Made by a program: the position numbers and the translations under genes
The notes under the pieces: model-generated
The model's input: only the letters and a program-made list of their open reading frames with translations
Database searches by the model: none
What the model was told of the DNA's origin: nothing
Assembly (NCBI GenBank): GCA_944472155.2
Contig: OX235272.1
Span: forward strand, 97,656,020 to 97,720,019
Length of the DNA: 64,000 nucleotides
Direction of reading: 5' to 3'
DNA from: Trichobilharzia szidati
Taxonomy: Eukaryota; Platyhelminthes; Trematoda; Strigeidida; Schistosomatidae
Shown: piece after piece, positions 63,065-64,000 of the stretch
Layout of the letters: each line of letters opens with the position of its first letter
How positions within the stretch are numbered: position 1 is the first letter of the stretch

Positions 63065-64000
63065 TTAGGTACTGTAGTAGACTAATAGTTGATTCGTTCT
63101 AGGAATAAATAGTTTATTTATATGATCACTAGAGTGAAATAGTCTGTACAGAGAGCGTTTGAAACTAATAACCGTATTGCAGTTCCTGACTTCTAGGGGC
63201 AGATTGTTCCATATTTTAGAATACATGACTGTGAAGAAGTTTTCGCGGAGTGTTGACTTAAAGGCTTTTATTGTCACTGTGCAATTTTGGTTACGCAGAT
63301 CGTAAGAGCCTTCTTGTGCGAATTGTATGTCCTTAATGTCTGAGAATGATATTTTGTGTAGGACCTTATAGAAGAATACTAGGTTTATAATTAGTCGTCT
63401 TGTCCAGAGTGGGTCAAGTTGTAGAATCATGCACAGTGAGATGTAGTCTTTCTTACATTCGTAGCCAAGTAGTTTTGAGGTAAAATATCGTTGGATACTT
63501 TCTATTCTTAGCTTTTCACGTGTGTGAGTGCTGCTAATAATAAATGGACAGTATTCTAGTAGTGGCCTCACACAGGTTTTGTACAGAATGAGCTTTGCTT
63601 CATTGTCGTGAAAGTTCCTGAGTATGCATCCTAAGAGCATCCTCGACTTTTGAGTCTGTGATGCCACTTGCTCAGAAAATGTTAAGTTACTCGAGTACCT
63701 CAGACCTAGATCAACGACACTTTGGAGTTTGGTTAGGTTAGCCGATTGAAGCGTCAATTTCATGTCGATTGAGGGTGCACCGAAGCAGATCCAGCCACAT
63801 TTTTTAAGGTTAAATTGGAGGTTCCATAAAGACGACCAAGCAGTCACTTTATCTAGTTCTTTTTGTACAACATTCTGGAAGTACCCTAGGTCATCAGATT
63901 GGAATGTATAAGCTACTTTTAGGTCATCTGCAAAGATGAATGGTTTCTCATGAGAGAAGCAAGCGCATATGTCATTAATGTATAGAGTAAATAGAGGGGG
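63065..64000 (-). mobile_element. CR1-like LINE RT, open to the window edge, catalytic box intact
   Basis: A continuous minus frame from 64000 to the stop at 63065 (at least 311 codons). It starts inside RT at PPLFTLYIND, then PFIFADDLKVAY with intact FADD, LQFNLKKCGWICFG, LYKTCVRPLLEYC, and the terminal IWNNLPLEVRN. The 5' part lies beyond the window. It is the same family as fragment B (47490-48350) but without its inactivating changes, so this may be a recently active copy. Confidence 0.85.

Noticed and set aside
1..64000. CRISPR arrays, rRNA genes, bacterial operons, spliced-leader RNA gene
   Set aside because: No short regularly spaced repeats, rRNA landmarks or operon-like gene packing were seen, and the exon-intron structure is eukaryotic.

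Overview
The window looks like a flatworm nuclear genome, most likely a blood fluke (Schistosoma or a close relative). The evidence is an AT-rich intergenic background, protein-coding exons separated by 29-59 bp micro-introns, a tRNA-derived SINE carrying a hammerhead-ribozyme motif, and the mix of Penelope-like, CR1-like and Ty3/gypsy retroelements. There are no bacterial operons, rRNA genes or CRISPR arrays. Species assignment is inference.

Layout. (1) 1-16655: a head-to-tail array of a ~1.78 kb unit that enters from the left edge. Unit length varies only with a CA microsatellite. (2) 16534-17407, minus strand: a HYPK gene (NatA/ribosome-associated UBA-like chaperone) in two coding exons. 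Its last coding exon lies in the final array unit, and every other unit carries the same 96 bp exon with splice acceptor and stop codon, so a host exon has been amplified into a satellite-like array. (3) 17.5-26.1 kb: CR1-like LINE tails, a solo gypsy LTR, a Penelope-like element (RT plus GIY-YIG), the 3' end of a gypsy element, a tRNA-headed SINE and a LINE RT fragment. (4) 27.7-33.4 kb: an unclassified dispersed repeat, a SINE fold-back, a SINE with a hammerhead core, and LINE remnants. (5) 35.7-37.9 kb: an apparently intact Mutator-like (MULE) transposase gene of eight coding exons. (6) 39.4-52.0 kb: a large inverted duplication with ~3.65 kb arms carrying a decayed gypsy element. Its 5.3 kb spacer holds a Penelope fragment, a second hammerhead-like motif and LINE pieces. 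(7) 54.2-60.3 kb: a second Penelope-like element, then a gypsy element with identical LTRs but an in-frame internal deletion. (8) 60.8-64.0 kb: decayed LINE sequence, a second copy of the unclassified repeat, and a LINE RT reading frame that runs off the right edge with its catalytic motif intact.

Only HYPK and the MULE gene look like intact genes. Almost everything else is retroelement. All calls come from reading the sequence and its translations; no database search was run.
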